A stretch of 64,000 bases of DNA from Allobosea sp. (GTDB lineage: Bacteria > Pseudomonadota > Alphaproteobacteria > Rhizobiales > Beijerinckiaceae). Positions 1 through 8,324 of this stretch are shown here, in pieces. A model generated the notes under the pieces. It was not told the origin of the DNA, searched no databases, and saw only the letters and a program-made list of their open reading frames with translations. Made by a program: the position numbers and the translations under genes. The stretch covers positions 62,001-126,000 of the forward strand of contig JAAEQB010000068.1 in NCBI GenBank assembly GCA_024231975.1, in the 5' to 3' direction. The first letter of the stretch is position 1. Each line of letters begins with the position of its first letter.

Positions 1-157
1 GCACGTCGAAGACGATGACCGGCCGGGCATTGCCGATATGGGCGTAGTCATAGACCGTCGGGCCGCAGACATACATGCGCACGTTCAGGGGATCGACGGG
101 GGTGAAGACCTCCTTCGTCCGCGTCAGCGTGTTGTAGAGCCTGAGTGTCGGCGACAT
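1..157 (-). CDS. cysS: Cysteinyl-tRNA synthetase, N-terminal 52 residues (runs off the window edge)
   Basis: Attaches cysteine to tRNA-Cys in the cytoplasm. The visible N-terminus has the family opening (LRLYNTLTR, then a Pro-rich stretch), the zinc-ligand motif MYVCGPTVYD near residues 28-37 and the class I HIGH signature as AHIGNARP near residues 39-46. The ATG at 157 gives the normal family start. The rest of the gene lies before base 1. Identification is from conserved motifs and is secure although only about a tenth of the protein is seen. Confidence 0.96.
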   Translation of the reverse strand, partial: MSPTLRLYNTLTRTKEVFTPVDPLNVRMYVCGPTVYDYAHIGNARPVIVFDV

Positions 158-537
158 CGGATCAGTCCTGGCGAAAAGGCGAAATACGGGCATCCTGGCC
201 GCTGGCCGGGGCGCTGTCTGTCTTTTCGTTGGGACGAGGACGTGAGCAGCCGGCCAGCGAAAGCTAGCGGCAAATAATGCAGATAATGGCGAGGGCTCGC
301 GTCATCATGTCGTGATGGATGCCCGTCATGTGCGCTTACGTCAAGTGGCAGCTTGGCAACGCTCGCGTGCCATCGCCCTGCCCTCCCGCGATTTCCGCCC
401 TCATCGCCGCAATGCCGCCACAAGCGGAAGACGGTTTGCGCGCAACCTTCCTGACCGCGGTTCACGCAGTCTTAACCATTTGGAACCAGTTTGACATGTC
501 GAAGGTTCAGCCCCGGTCGGGTCTCAGGGACATCATC
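158..537. other. Gene-free stretch between cysS and a small secreted protein gene
   Basis: About 380 bases with no convincing coding frame. It must hold the cysS promoter (reverse) and the promoter of the gene at 538. A TTAACCAT box at 474-481 resembles the CtrA half-site used in Alphaproteobacteria; it lies about 60 bases upstream of the next start codon. Short frames here have no ribosome site or recognisable protein pattern. Confidence 0.4.
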
Positions 538-867
538 ATGCGCCGCGCCGTTGCTCTGGTCGGACTCTTCGGAATCCTCGGCGCCGGCATGTCGCTGGCC
601 ATGCTGCCCGCCACCGGCACCGTCGCCGCCCCCAAGGCCGAGCGCACCTATCTGATCCCGGCCGGAGACGGCTACGGCGTCGCCGACTGCATCGCCAGCA
701 AGTCGGAATGCGGCCAGATCGTCGCCGACGCCTGGTGCGAGTCGCAGGGGCACCGCAGCGCGACCGCCTATGGCGTCGCCGCCCGCGAAGACATCACCGG
801 CTCGACCCCGCGCCCGGCCAATGTGGCGCAGACCGAGCAGCCGCTGACGATCACCTGCGGGGGCTGA
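538..867 (+). CDS. Small secreted hypothetical protein
   Basis: A 109-residue protein that I cannot assign to a function. Residues 1-29 form a Sec-type signal peptide (basic MRR, then a hydrophobic AVALVGLFGILGAGMSLAM stretch). The mature part has four cysteines (VADCIASKSECGQ, DAWCESQG and TITCGG), suggesting two disulfides in the periplasm. The ATG at 538 follows AGGGA with good spacing; an in-frame ATG at 496 would add 14 residues ahead of the signal peptide and is less likely. It converges on creA with a 12-base gap. Confidence 0.75.
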   Translation: MRRAVALVGLFGILGAGMSLAMLPATGTVAAPKAERTYLIPAGDGYGVADCIASKSECGQIVADAWCESQGHRSATAYGVAAREDITGSTPRPANVAQTEQPLTITCGG

Positions 868-879
868 GCGAGCCTCCGC

Positions 880-1395
880 TCACCTCACCCATTCCGAGCA
901 TTTCGGCACGTCGCCGCTTGTACCCCACGGCATGATCGGCACGCTGGACGTCGAATTCTGCGGCGAGCCGTCGATCAGCTTGTCGGTGTAGACCATGTAG
1001 ATCAGGACGTTGCGCTTGGCATCGCAGCCGCGCACGATCTGCATCTTCTTCCAGATCAGCGAGCGGCGCTCGCGGAAGACCACGTCGCCCTGCGAGGCCT
1101 TCTCCTTGAAGCGGATCGGCCCGATCTGCCGGCAGGCGAGCGAGACGTCGGAGACCTCCTCGGCGACGCCGAACATGCCGGAAACGCCGCCCTTCTCGGG
1201 AACGGTGTAATGGCAGGCGACGCCCTCGACCACGGGATCGTCGACGCCGTAGACCGCCAGCTTGTCGTCTGGGGTCAGCATCTTCCAGACCGTCGACTTC
1301 TTGAAGATCAGGTCCTCCTGCGCCGCGGCCGGCGCGGCGACGCCGGCAGCTACGAGCAGCGCCGAGGCGGCAAGAAGACAACGACGAAAGCTCAT
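880..1395 (-). CDS. creA: CreA family periplasmic protein
   Basis: A 171-residue protein of the CreA family, whose function is not established. Residues 1-26 are a signal peptide ending APAAAQ. The family body follows: IFKKSTVWKML, then DDPVVEGVACHYT, the SDVSLACRQIGPI segment, and the C-terminal YMVYTDKLIDGSPQNSTS with the typical VPIMPWG ending. Paired cysteines are conserved. Length and order match E. coli CreA. It is a single gene here, not linked to creBCD. Confidence 0.93.
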   Translation of the reverse strand: MSFRRCLLAASALLVAAGVAAPAAAQEDLIFKKSTVWKMLTPDDKLAVYGVDDPVVEGVACHYTVPEKGGVSGMFGVAEEVSDVSLACRQIGPIRFKEKASQGDVVFRERRSLIWKKMQIVRGCDAKRNVLIYMVYTDKLIDGSPQNSTSSVPIMPWGTSGDVPKCSEWVR

Positions 1396-1507
1396 TCAAA
1401 TCTCCCAGAGCGTTCCCGAGGGGCGGCGGGCAGGATATGGGATGGTGCACGCTTCCGCACCAGTGCTGGCGTCTGCAATCCTCGAACGACACGACAAGGC
1501 GACGACC

Positions 1508-2041
1508 ATGCTGCCTGTGCTGGAAAGCGAACGCCTCCTGCTGAAGCCGCGGACCGAGGCTGATCTCGACTTCGTCGCGACGCTCAATGCTGATCCAGAG
1601 GTCATGCGCTACATCGCGGCGGTCGGCGATCCCGCCATGGGTCGCGAGGGCGTCGCGGCCCGCAGCTTCCTGCATGTCGCGCGCGGACTCGGCTATTGGA
1701 CTGTATTCAGGCGGGCCGACGAGAGCCTCCCGCTCGGCTATGTCGGCTTGATTCCGGATGGCGAAAGCCCAGAGCAGGCCCAAGTCAGTTACCGCTTTGC
1801 CGTCCGCCATTGGGGTCAAGGCATCGCCCGGGAGGCAGTGGACCGACTGCTTCGCTATGGCTTCGAGACGCTCGAGCTGCCGGAGGCCTTGATCGTCACA
1901 CATCCGCAGAACGCAGCCTCGCTGCAGCTGGCGGCGCGGCTAGGTTTTGAATCGGCGCCCGGCGAAACCGAGATCCTGATCGGTGCTACGCCGACACCCG
2001 CAGCTCGCTTCTGCCTTCGACGCTCGTATGTTGCTGCCTGA
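1508..2041 (+). CDS. GNAT family N-acetyltransferase (RimJ/RimL-like)
   Basis: A 177-residue acetyl-CoA-dependent acetyltransferase of the Acetyltransf_3 type. It opens with ESERLLLKPRTEAD, typical of RimJ/RimL-like enzymes, then has RFAVRHWGQGIAREAV, which supplies the acetyl-CoA pyrophosphate loop (Q/RxxGxG/A form), and ends with NAASLQLAARLGFE, the family C-terminal helix. The acceptor is unknown. The ATG at 1508 is preferred because the family motif begins at once; the in-frame extension upstream overlaps the creA promoter region. Confidence 0.85.
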   Translation: MLPVLESERLLLKPRTEADLDFVATLNADPEVMRYIAAVGDPAMGREGVAARSFLHVARGLGYWTVFRRADESLPLGYVGLIPDGESPEQAQVSYRFAVRHWGQGIAREAVDRLLRYGFETLELPEALIVTHPQNAASLQLAARLGFESAPGETEILIGATPTPAARFCLRRSYVAA

Positions 2042-2047
2042 TGCTTG

Positions 2048-2440
2048 CTAGCGCCGGTCGGCGCCGTAGCTGTCGAGCGTCGCGGTGCGCTCCGCGATGA
2101 TACGCGCGCGGCAGGCCGGGAAATGCAGGACCTGCCCTTCCCGGCCGAACTCGCCATTGTCGTAGAAGCGGCAGGCCTTCTGCATGAAGGCGTTCCAGGC
2201 GCGCTGCTCTTCGAGCAGATCCTTCCGGGTCGCAGGCCTGCTCGCCGCCAGGAGGCGCTTCCAGACGGCGTTGAGCTTGGCGTCCTCACGCGCGACCCAT
2301 GCCCCGCCGCAGGCAGCCCAAGCGGGACTGGTGCCGTCCGAATTGTCGATGCAACGCTGCCAGGCTTCGTCGGCCGCTGCGGGCAAGGCCAGCGCGCCTA
2401 GGATGCCGGCGGCCAGGGCAGCGCGCGCCGCGCCCCGCAT
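2048..2440 (-). CDS. LprI/DUF1311 family secreted protein
   Basis: A 130-residue protein with a signal peptide (residues 1-23, ending AAADE) and the DUF1311 pattern: LNAVWKRLLAA, then LLEEQRAWNAFMQKAC and the C-terminal CRARIIAERTATL. Some relatives act as lysozyme inhibitors; that role is not shown here. Cysteines at several positions suggest disulfides. It starts 2 bases after the stop of the membrane protein gene upstream, so the two are probably one transcript. Confidence 0.82.
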   Translation of the reverse strand: MRGAARAALAAGILGALALPAAADEAWQRCIDNSDGTSPAWAACGGAWVAREDAKLNAVWKRLLAASRPATRKDLLEEQRAWNAFMQKACRFYDNGEFGREGQVLHFPACRARIIAERTATLDSYGADRR

Positions 2441-2442
2441 GC

Positions 2443-2976
2443 TCAGCCGACGATCGGCTTGAAGGCAAGATAATAGGCCGCGATCGCGCCGATGAAGCCG
2501 AGCCCGGTGAAAACGAGCTTCAGCCGGGTGAAGCCGCTGGCGATCGCAACGGTGCCATCGTCGAGAGTTGGAAAACGGTCGAGAAGACGTGCGATGGCGA
2601 GATTCTCAACGACATCGCAAAGGCCGCCGATGAGCCAGCCGCCGCCGCAGAGCGCCGCCACCCACCAGGGATAGCCGCGCATGGAGAGACCGGTGACGAT
2701 CAGCGCGCCGACAACCGCATAGACCAGCGCGAAGGCGAGATCGGCCGGCAGCAGCTTGTTGCGGTAGATCGCCCGGCGCTCGGGACCATAGAGCGAGAAC
2801 AGCTTCTCGACGTCTTCCTTGGTGAAGCCGTCGAGATCGCTTTCGAGCGCGCGGTCGACCTTGAGGCTGCGGGCCCAGAGCCAGGAGAGCAGCAGCGTCA
2901 GCACCACCAGCGCCGGCCCCCAGAAGAAGAAGCCGAGCGGGATCAGGGTGGAGTAGAAGGTCGGAAGGTCTTCCAT
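2443..2976 (-). CDS. Four-helix integral membrane protein of unknown function
   Basis: A 177-residue protein that I do not recognise. Hydrophobic segments lie near residues 10-32, 83-100, 105-125 and 155-173, with a charged cytoplasmic-looking loop (about residues 38-75, including SLYGPERRAIYRNK) between the first two. It is followed at once by the LprI-like gene, suggesting an envelope function. No catalytic motif is visible. Confidence 0.72.
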   Translation of the reverse strand: MEDLPTFYSTLIPLGFFFWGPALVVLTLLLSWLWARSLKVDRALESDLDGFTKEDVEKLFSLYGPERRAIYRNKLLPADLAFALVYAVVGALIVTGLSMRGYPWWVAALCGGGWLIGGLCDVVENLAIARLLDRFPTLDDGTVAIASGFTRLKLVFTGLGFIGAIAAYYLAFKPIVG

Positions 2977-3011
2977 CGGGCGAAGGGCTCCGGAGGCGTC
3001 GTGCCCCGACC

Positions 3012-3233
3012 CTAGCCTGCCTCGCGCGCCAGCGCCAAGGCCTCGCGCAGGACCTGCTCGTCACCAATGTGATTGGCGAGGATCAGGACGAGGCGGGCAT
3101 TGAGCGCAGCGCTCGCACGCTCGTCCAGATCGCGGTGCGCCTGGGCGAGCAGGCGGAAGGCGGCATCGGGATCGGCGAAGCGCGATTCGCGCGCGAGCTT
3201 GCCCGCAGGCGATATGATAGCCGCGGCATTCAT
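3012..3233 (-). CDS. DUF2783 domain protein
   Basis: A 73-residue protein matching DUF2783: PDAAFRLLAQAHRDL, then SAALNARLVLILANHIGD and VLREALALAREAG. The family is small, helical and soluble, and is repeatedly found beside FAD-dependent aromatic monooxygenases. Its ATG overlaps the stop of the upstream monooxygenase gene by 4 bases (3230-3233), so the two are translationally coupled. A role as partner or stabiliser of that enzyme is inference. Confidence 0.85.
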   Translation of the reverse strand: MNAAAIISPAGKLARESRFADPDAAFRLLAQAHRDLDERASAALNARLVLILANHIGDEQVLREALALAREAG

Positions 3234-4798
3234 CCCCTGCCCTCCATCCGCTCGATCGCGGCTTCGACCGCAGCGCGCCTCGGCTCCCGAAACCGGGCCG
3301 CGACATGCCCGTCCGGCCGCAGCAGCACGGCTGCGCCGCCTTCCAAGGCATAGCGCTGGCGCAATGTCTCATCGCCTGCCGCCGGCTCGATGGCCAGCAC
3401 GCCAGCAGGGGCAATCTCGGCTGCGCCCTCGCCGAGCAGGATCGCCTGCCCCATCGAGAAGGCCTCGCTCAGCCAGGCGTGAGAAGCACCGGCCAGCGGT
3501 GCATCGAGGAAGGGCGTGCCGGGCGGCAGGCCGCCCTCCCAGCCTTCATCCTCGCCCGACAACGTCGAGCCGGCATAGGCCGAGGGCAGCGACAGCCGAC
3601 CGGAATTGACGAAGCGCTTGGCGAAGCCGGTCAGCGGCGCCAGCGACAGCGCCCCCTCGCGCAAGAGGCGCTCGCCAGGCGAGCGCGGCGCGATGAAATC
3701 GGTCGCCCGTGTCGAGTTCAGGATGTTCTCGTCGGCAGCCGCGACGCGCTCGCCGTCATAGCTGTCGAGCAGTGAGGCCGGGCTCCTGCCCTGCACGACC
3801 AGTGCCAGCTTCCAGCCGAGATTGTCGGCGTCCTGAATGCCGGAATTGGCGCCGCGCGCGCCGAAGGGCGAGACCTGATGGGCGGCGTCACCAGCGAAGA
3901 CCACCCGGCCATGCAGGAACCTGTCGAGCCGGCGGCACTGGAAGCGATAAACCGAAACCCATTCGAGCGCGAAATCGGCATGGCCGAGCATGCGCTCGAT
4001 CCGGGGCCGCACGACCTCCGGCTGCTTCTCATGATCCGGATCGGCATCGGGGCCGAGTTGCAGGTCGATGCGCCAGATGTCGTCCGGCTGCTTGTGCAGC
4101 AGCGCCGACTGGCCGGAATGGAAGGGCGGATCGAACCAGAACCAGCGCTCGGTCGGGAACGGCGCGGTCATCTTCACATCGGCAATGAGGAAACGGTCTT
4201 CGAAAGCCTCGCCGCGGAACTCCAGGCCGAGCAGGCCGCGCGTCGGTGAGCGCGCGCCGTCGCAAGCGATCAGCCAGTCGGCTTCGAGCGAATAGTCGCC
4301 GTCCGGCGTGGCGATGGTGAGCTTCGCCCCGTCCTCGCGGTTGTCGAGGCCGCTGAGGCGGTTGCTCCAGCGCAGATCGACGAGCGGCTCGGCCAAAACC
4401 GCATCGACCAGCGCCGCCTCGACATAGAATTGCTGGAGATTGATGAAGGCCGGCTGTTTGTGGCCGCCCTCGGGCAGGAGATCGAACGCGTAGAGCTCGG
4501 TCTCGCCACGGAAGACCCTGCCCTTCTGCCAGGTCACGCCCTTCTCGACCATCGCCTGCGCCAGGCCGAGCCGGTCGAAGATCTCGAGCGTGCGCTTGGC
4601 GAAGCAGATGGCGCGCGAACCCTCGCCGATCCGGTCGGCATCGTCGATCAGCACGACCGGGACCTGCCGTCGCGCCAGGTCGAGCGCCAGCGTCAGCCCG
4701 ACGAGACCGGCGCCGACGATGACGACGGGATGACGGACCGGTGTGGCAACATCCTGGTCCGGATTGCGCCGATAGGCGAACTGGCGGAAGGGCTGCAT
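3230..4798 (-). CDS. FAD-dependent aromatic-ring monooxygenase (MhpA/PheA type)
   Basis: A 522-residue class A flavoprotein hydroxylase that would add a hydroxyl to a phenolic acid using NAD(P)H and O2. The N-terminal ADP-binding GxGxxG is VVIVGAGLVGLTLALDLA (about residues 25-42); the central DG-type motif is WLIACDGARSPTR; the second FAD motif is GRVVFAGDAAHQVSPFGARG followed by GIQDADNLGWKL. A C-terminal thioredoxin-like extension, as in MhpA, fills the last 120 residues. Neighbours (MBL protein, fumarylacetoacetase-type hydrolase, TRAP binding protein, MarR) point to catabolism of a hydroxylated aromatic acid. The actual substrate cannot be read from the sequence. Confidence 0.88.
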   Translation of the reverse strand: MQPFRQFAYRRNPDQDVATPVRHPVVIVGAGLVGLTLALDLARRQVPVVLIDDADRIGEGSRAICFAKRTLEIFDRLGLAQAMVEKGVTWQKGRVFRGETELYAFDLLPEGGHKQPAFINLQQFYVEAALVDAVLAEPLVDLRWSNRLSGLDNREDGAKLTIATPDGDYSLEADWLIACDGARSPTRGLLGLEFRGEAFEDRFLIADVKMTAPFPTERWFWFDPPFHSGQSALLHKQPDDIWRIDLQLGPDADPDHEKQPEVVRPRIERMLGHADFALEWVSVYRFQCRRLDRFLHGRVVFAGDAAHQVSPFGARGANSGIQDADNLGWKLALVVQGRSPASLLDSYDGERVAAADENILNSTRATDFIAPRSPGERLLREGALSLAPLTGFAKRFVNSGRLSLPSAYAGSTLSGEDEGWEGGLPPGTPFLDAPLAGASHAWLSEAFSMGQAILLGEGAAEIAPAGVLAIEPAAGDETLRQRYALEGGAAVLLRPDGHVAARFREPRRAAVEAAIERMEGRG

Positions 4799-4810
4799 GC
4801 GACGATGCCT

Positions 4811-5767
4811 TCAGCCCCGCAGGTCCAGCCACATCTGGCGGTCGCGCTCGTCGGTCCAGATGCGGGGGTGATCGAGGCCGCCGGCCTCGTCATAGGCGCG
4901 CGTGACGTTGAAGGGCAGGCAGTGCTCGAAGATCACCCAGTCGCCATAGGACGGCTTCAGCGTCTCGTGGACCCGCTCGAAGGTCTCGCGCAGCGAGCGG
5001 CCAGCAGCGACATGGCTCTTCACCGCCTCGTAGAGGTCGGTGAGGAAGGCGCGCGTGCCCTTGATGCCGTCGGCGACCATGCCGCGATTGGTCAGCGCCG
5101 CACCGCGGCCCGGCACCATGGCGGCCGGCGCGAAGGCGGCGAGCGCGTCCAGCGTCGTCGGCCAGTCGGTGAAATGGGCGTCGCCGCAATAGGGCGTTGC
5201 GCCGTATTCGACGAGATCACCGGCGAAGATCACATTGGTGTCGGGCATCCAGGCGACGATGTCGCCGGCGGTATGGCCGCGGCCGAGCTTCATCAGCCGG
5301 ACCTCGCGTTTGCCGAGCCAGATCGAGGCGTTGTGCGAGAAGGTCGTGGTCGGCCAGGTCAGGCCGGGGCGGATCGAGTCCGCGCCCTGGAACAGGCGCG
5401 GGAAGCGGCCGATCTCGCTCGCCTTGTCCTCCTCGCCGCGCTCGACGATCATCGCCCGCGCCGCATCCGATGCCACGATCTCCTTCGCGCCATAGGCTGG
5501 AGCGCCGAGCACGCGCACGGCGTGATAGTGCGAGAGCACGACATGGCTGACCGGCTTGTCGGTGACCTCGCGCACCCTGGCGATGACGCGCTCGGCCATG
5601 GCCGGCGTCGCCTGCGCGTCGAAGACGAGCACGCTGTCGTCGCCGACGACGATGCCGCTATTGGGGTCGCCCTCGGCGGTATAGGCGTAGACGCCCTTGC
5701 CGATCTCGTCGAAGGAGACGGTTTTCTCGCCGAGATCGGCGGTGGAGGCGAAAGCGGGGGAGGACAT
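4811..5767 (-). CDS. MBL-fold protein with incomplete metal site
   Basis: A 318-residue metallo-beta-lactamase-fold protein next to the monooxygenase gene. The family HxHxDH motif is altered: LSHYHAVRVLG gives His80 and His82 but Val84 and Arg85 in place of Asp and His. GRGHTAGD supplies His165 and FAGDLVE the bridging Asp184, but the last ligand is also lost (PGRG at 219-222 instead of PGHG). So the first metal site looks intact and the second does not. The start at 5767 follows GAGGTAG; an upstream in-frame start lacks support. It may be a hydrolase or lactonase of the same pathway; that is inference. Confidence 0.87.
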   Translation of the reverse strand: MSSPAFASTADLGEKTVSFDEIGKGVYAYTAEGDPNSGIVVGDDSVLVFDAQATPAMAERVIARVREVTDKPVSHVVLSHYHAVRVLGAPAYGAKEIVASDAARAMIVERGEEDKASEIGRFPRLFQGADSIRPGLTWPTTTFSHNASIWLGKREVRLMKLGRGHTAGDIVAWMPDTNVIFAGDLVEYGATPYCGDAHFTDWPTTLDALAAFAPAAMVPGRGAALTNRGMVADGIKGTRAFLTDLYEAVKSHVAAGRSLRETFERVHETLKPSYGDWVIFEHCLPFNVTRAYDEAGGLDHPRIWTDERDRQMWLDLRG

Positions 5768-5795
5768 GGAACTACCTCGTAAACCTGTCGATACT

Positions 5796-5905
5796 GACGT
5801 CGTGCTCGGGCTTGATCCGAGCATCTCAGGCCGCGAAAGGCGCTGAAAAGCGCCTTCTCCTCAGGAGATTCTCGGGTCTGCGCTTCGCTTCGCCCGAGAA
5901 TGACG
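5796..5905. repeat. Palindromic intergenic repeat (REP-like) between MBL and hydrolase genes
   Basis: Outer arms are gacgtcgtgctcggg and, about 90 bases on, cccgagaatgacg; inside are gagcatctc/gagattctcggg arms and a central hairpin AAGGCGCT-gaa-AAGCGCCTT at about 5837-5857. This style of element (starting or ending with CGTC.. CTCGGG) is common between genes in Hyphomicrobiales. It interrupts the 147-base gap between two genes of the catabolic cluster and may affect transcript stability. Confidence 0.75.
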
Positions 5906-5913
5906 ATCGGGCT

Positions 5914-6927
5914 TCATCCCGCATGCGGCAGGATGTCCTGCTCTATCGCGCCGAAGATCGAATGGCCGGCAGCGTCCTTCATCTCGATGCGGACGCTGTC
6001 GCCGAAGCGCAGGAAAGGCGTCTTCGGCGCACCAGTCCGGATGGTCTCGACCATGCGCTGCTCGGCAATGCAGGCATAACCGAGCCCGCCTTCCGCGACT
6101 GGCCTGCCCGGCCCGCCATCGGCGTCGCGATTGGAGACCGTGCCGGAGCCGACGATGGTGCCGGCGACGAGCGGGCGGGTCTTGGCCGCGTGGGCGATCA
6201 GCACGCCGAAGTCGAAGGTCATGTCGACGCCGGCCTGCGGCCTGCCGAAGGGCTTGCCGTTGACCTGGGCGAGCAGCGGCAGGCTGAGCTTGCCGTCCTT
6301 CCAGGCCGAGCCGAGCTCGTCCGGCGTCACCGCCGCTGGCGAGAAGGCCGAGGACGGTTTTGATTGAAGGAAACCAAAGCCTTTGCCCAGTTCGTTGGGA
6401 ATCAGATTCCGCAAGCTCACATCGTTGACGAGCATGACGAGACGGATCAGCGCCCTCGCCTCCTCCGGCGTCACCCCCATCGGCACGTCGCCGGTGATCA
6501 CCGCGATCTCGGCCTCCAGGTCGATGCCGTAATCCTCGCTGGCGAGCTTCACCGCCTCGCGAGGACCGAGGAAGGAATCGGAGCCGCCCTGGTACATCAG
6601 CGGGTCGGTCCAGAAGCTCTCGGGCATCTCAGCGCCCCGCGCCTTCCGGACCAGCTCGACATGGTTCACATAGGCCGAGCCGTCGACCCATTGATAGGCG
6701 CGCGGCAAAGGCGAGGCGCAGTCATGCTCGTGGAAGCGGAAGGACGGCACCGAGCCGTGCTCCAGGCTCTCGGCAAGGTCGGCGAGGCGCGGTGCACAGC
6801 GATCCCAGTCGTCGAGAGCGCCCTGCAGCGTCGCGACGACCGGGAAGGCGTCGGTCGCGCGGGTCAGGTCGTTCGAGACGACGACGAGGCGGCCATCCCG
6901 GCCATGCATGAGGGATGCTAGTTTCAT
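5914..6927 (-). CDS. Fumarylacetoacetate hydrolase family protein
   Basis: A 337-residue hydrolase that cleaves the C-C bond of a beta-diketone acid such as fumarylacetoacetate. It opens MKLASLMHGRDGRLVVVS, as proteobacterial homogentisate-pathway enzymes do. The N-terminal part carries RAYQWVDGSAYVNHVELVRK; the catalytic domain has PLMYQGGSDSFLGPR, then the metal-ligand region YGIDLEAEIAVITGD (acidic ligands in DLEAEI) and GTIVGSGTVSNRDADGG. It is first in the reverse operon, 62 bases from the divergent TRAP gene. Ring-cleavage dioxygenase is not in the window. Confidence 0.9.
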   Translation of the reverse strand: MKLASLMHGRDGRLVVVSNDLTRATDAFPVVATLQGALDDWDRCAPRLADLAESLEHGSVPSFRFHEHDCASPLPRAYQWVDGSAYVNHVELVRKARGAEMPESFWTDPLMYQGGSDSFLGPREAVKLASEDYGIDLEAEIAVITGDVPMGVTPEEARALIRLVMLVNDVSLRNLIPNELGKGFGFLQSKPSSAFSPAAVTPDELGSAWKDGKLSLPLLAQVNGKPFGRPQAGVDMTFDFGVLIAHAAKTRPLVAGTIVGSGTVSNRDADGGPGRPVAEGGLGYACIAEQRMVETIRTGAPKTPFLRFGDSVRIEMKDAAGHSIFGAIEQDILPHAG

Positions 6928-6989
6928 CTCTTTTCAATCCTCGCCGAACAGTGATGATGGCAGCAAATCTGTCCCCGGGAGGAAAGTCC

Positions 6990-8075
6990 ATGCAACGCCG
7001 TATGTTTTTGAAGACGGGCGCGCTCGCCGCGGCCGCCGCACCGATCGCGATGCCTGCGATCGCGCAGTCGATGCCCGAAGTGAAATGGCGGCTGACCTCG
7101 AGCTTCCCCAAGCAGCTCGACACGATCTACGGCACCGCCCAGCAGTTCGCGAAGTTCATCGGCGAGGCGACCGACGGCAAGTTCCAGATCCAGACCTTCT
7201 CGGCCGGCGAGATCGTCCCCGGCCTGCAGGCGCTCGATGCGGTCACCTCCGGCACGGTCGAATGCGCGCATACGCCGACCTATTTCTACATCGGCAAGGA
7301 GCCGGCGCTCGGGCTGGGCACCGGCATCCCCTTCGGCCTCAACGCCCGCCAGCAGCACAGCTGGTGGTATTTCGGCGGCGGCGAGCAGATCATCAACGGC
7401 GCCCTGGCCAAGTTCAACGCCTACTCGATCCCCTGCGGCAACTCCGGCTGCCAGATGGGCGGCTTCTTCCGCAAGGAACTCAAGGGCGTCGAGGACCTCA
7501 AGGGCCTGAAGTTCCGCATCGGCGGCATGGGCGGCTCGGTGCTGGCCAAGCTCGGCGTGGTGCCGACGCAAATCGCGCCCGGCGACGTCTATCCGGCGCT
7601 GGAACGGGGCACGATCGATGCGGCCGAGTTCGTCGGCCCCTATGACGACGAGAAGCTCGGTTTCGTGAAGGTCGCGCCCTATTACTACTATCCCGGCTGG
7701 TGGGAGGGCGGCGCCATGCTGCACCTCGTCATTAATCAGGAGCAGTGGAACAAGCTGCCCAAGCACTATCAGGCGATCGTGCAGAACGCCTGCGAAGCCG
7801 CCAACAACTGGATGCTGGCAAAGTACGACTTCGTGAACCCCGGCGGCCTGCGCAAGCTGATCGCCCAGGGCGCGCAGCTCAAGGCTTTCCCGCAGCCGAT
7901 CATGGAAGCTTCGCTCAAGGCGGCGGAGGAGTACTACGCCGAAACCTCGGCCAAGAGCGAAGCCTTCAAGAAGGGCTATGAGTCGATGGTCGCCTTCCGC
8001 GGCGAGAACCTGCTCTGGTGGCAGGTGGCGGAACTCTCCTACGACGCCTTCATGAATAGGCTGCGGTCGCGCTGA
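6990..8075 (+). CDS. TRAP transporter substrate-binding protein (TakP-like DctP)
   Basis: A 361-residue periplasmic binding protein of a Na+-driven TRAP importer. The N-terminus MQRRMFLKTGALAAAAAP is a Tat-like signal (RRMFLK) ending AIAQS. The body has VKWRLTSSFPKQLDTIYG, AGEIVPGLQALDAV, GLKFRIGGMGG with the carboxylate-binding Arg, and YYYPGWWEGGAMLHL, all typical of the TakP group that binds 2-oxo or hydroxy carboxylates. GGAGG lies 8 bases before the ATG at 6990. No dctQM follows; membrane subunits begin only at 63154. It likely imports the substrate of the divergent catabolic genes. Confidence 0.9.
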   Translation: MQRRMFLKTGALAAAAAPIAMPAIAQSMPEVKWRLTSSFPKQLDTIYGTAQQFAKFIGEATDGKFQIQTFSAGEIVPGLQALDAVTSGTVECAHTPTYFYIGKEPALGLGTGIPFGLNARQQHSWWYFGGGEQIINGALAKFNAYSIPCGNSGCQMGGFFRKELKGVEDLKGLKFRIGGMGGSVLAKLGVVPTQIAPGDVYPALERGTIDAAEFVGPYDDEKLGFVKVAPYYYYPGWWEGGAMLHLVINQEQWNKLPKHYQAIVQNACEAANNWMLAKYDFVNPGGLRKLIAQGAQLKAFPQPIMEASLKAAEEYYAETSAKSEAFKKGYESMVAFRGENLLWWQVAELSYDAFMNRLRSR

Positions 8076-8242
8076 TCGCCAATCATCGCTCCGGAGCGTG
8101 CCGACGGCGCGCTTCCGGGGCCGATGGCCCTGCCGGGAAAAGCGCGGCTCACGCATGGATAGGCCCTGCTCCGATCCGCCGACGGAAGTTTGGACGAACC
8201 GCAGCCTGCAAGCTCATCGTTTCTTCCCCCTGTCGGCGGCTT

Positions 8243-8270
8243 TGACAGCCGCTGCCGTTCGGTAATGATC
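8243..8270 (+). promoter_or_regulatory. Candidate sigma-70 promoter of the marR gene
   Basis: TTGACA at 8243-8248 matches the -35 consensus fully. The best -10 is the poor TAATGA/AATGAT at 8264-8270 with a 15-16 base spacer. A start near 8277 would put the operator at 8305-8324 within the early transcribed region, where a bound repressor would block elongation or translation. Confidence 0.35.
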
Positions 8271-8304
8271 GCGCCGCGGCCTCCGCGGCTCTCTTTCACT
8301 CCAG

Positions 8305-8324
8305 TTAGTTACATGTGCAACTAA
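8305..8324. promoter_or_regulatory. MarR-type operator overlapping the marR start codon
   Basis: TTAGTTACATGTGCAACTAA is a 20-base palindrome with 8 of 10 pairs matched per half (TTAGTTnCA nn TGnAACTAA). Its last base is the A of the marR ATG. Length and symmetry fit a MarR dimer site, implying autorepression. A lone half-site, TAGTTTCA, occurs at 6919-6926 at the start of the divergent hydrolase gene. Confidence 0.7.
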
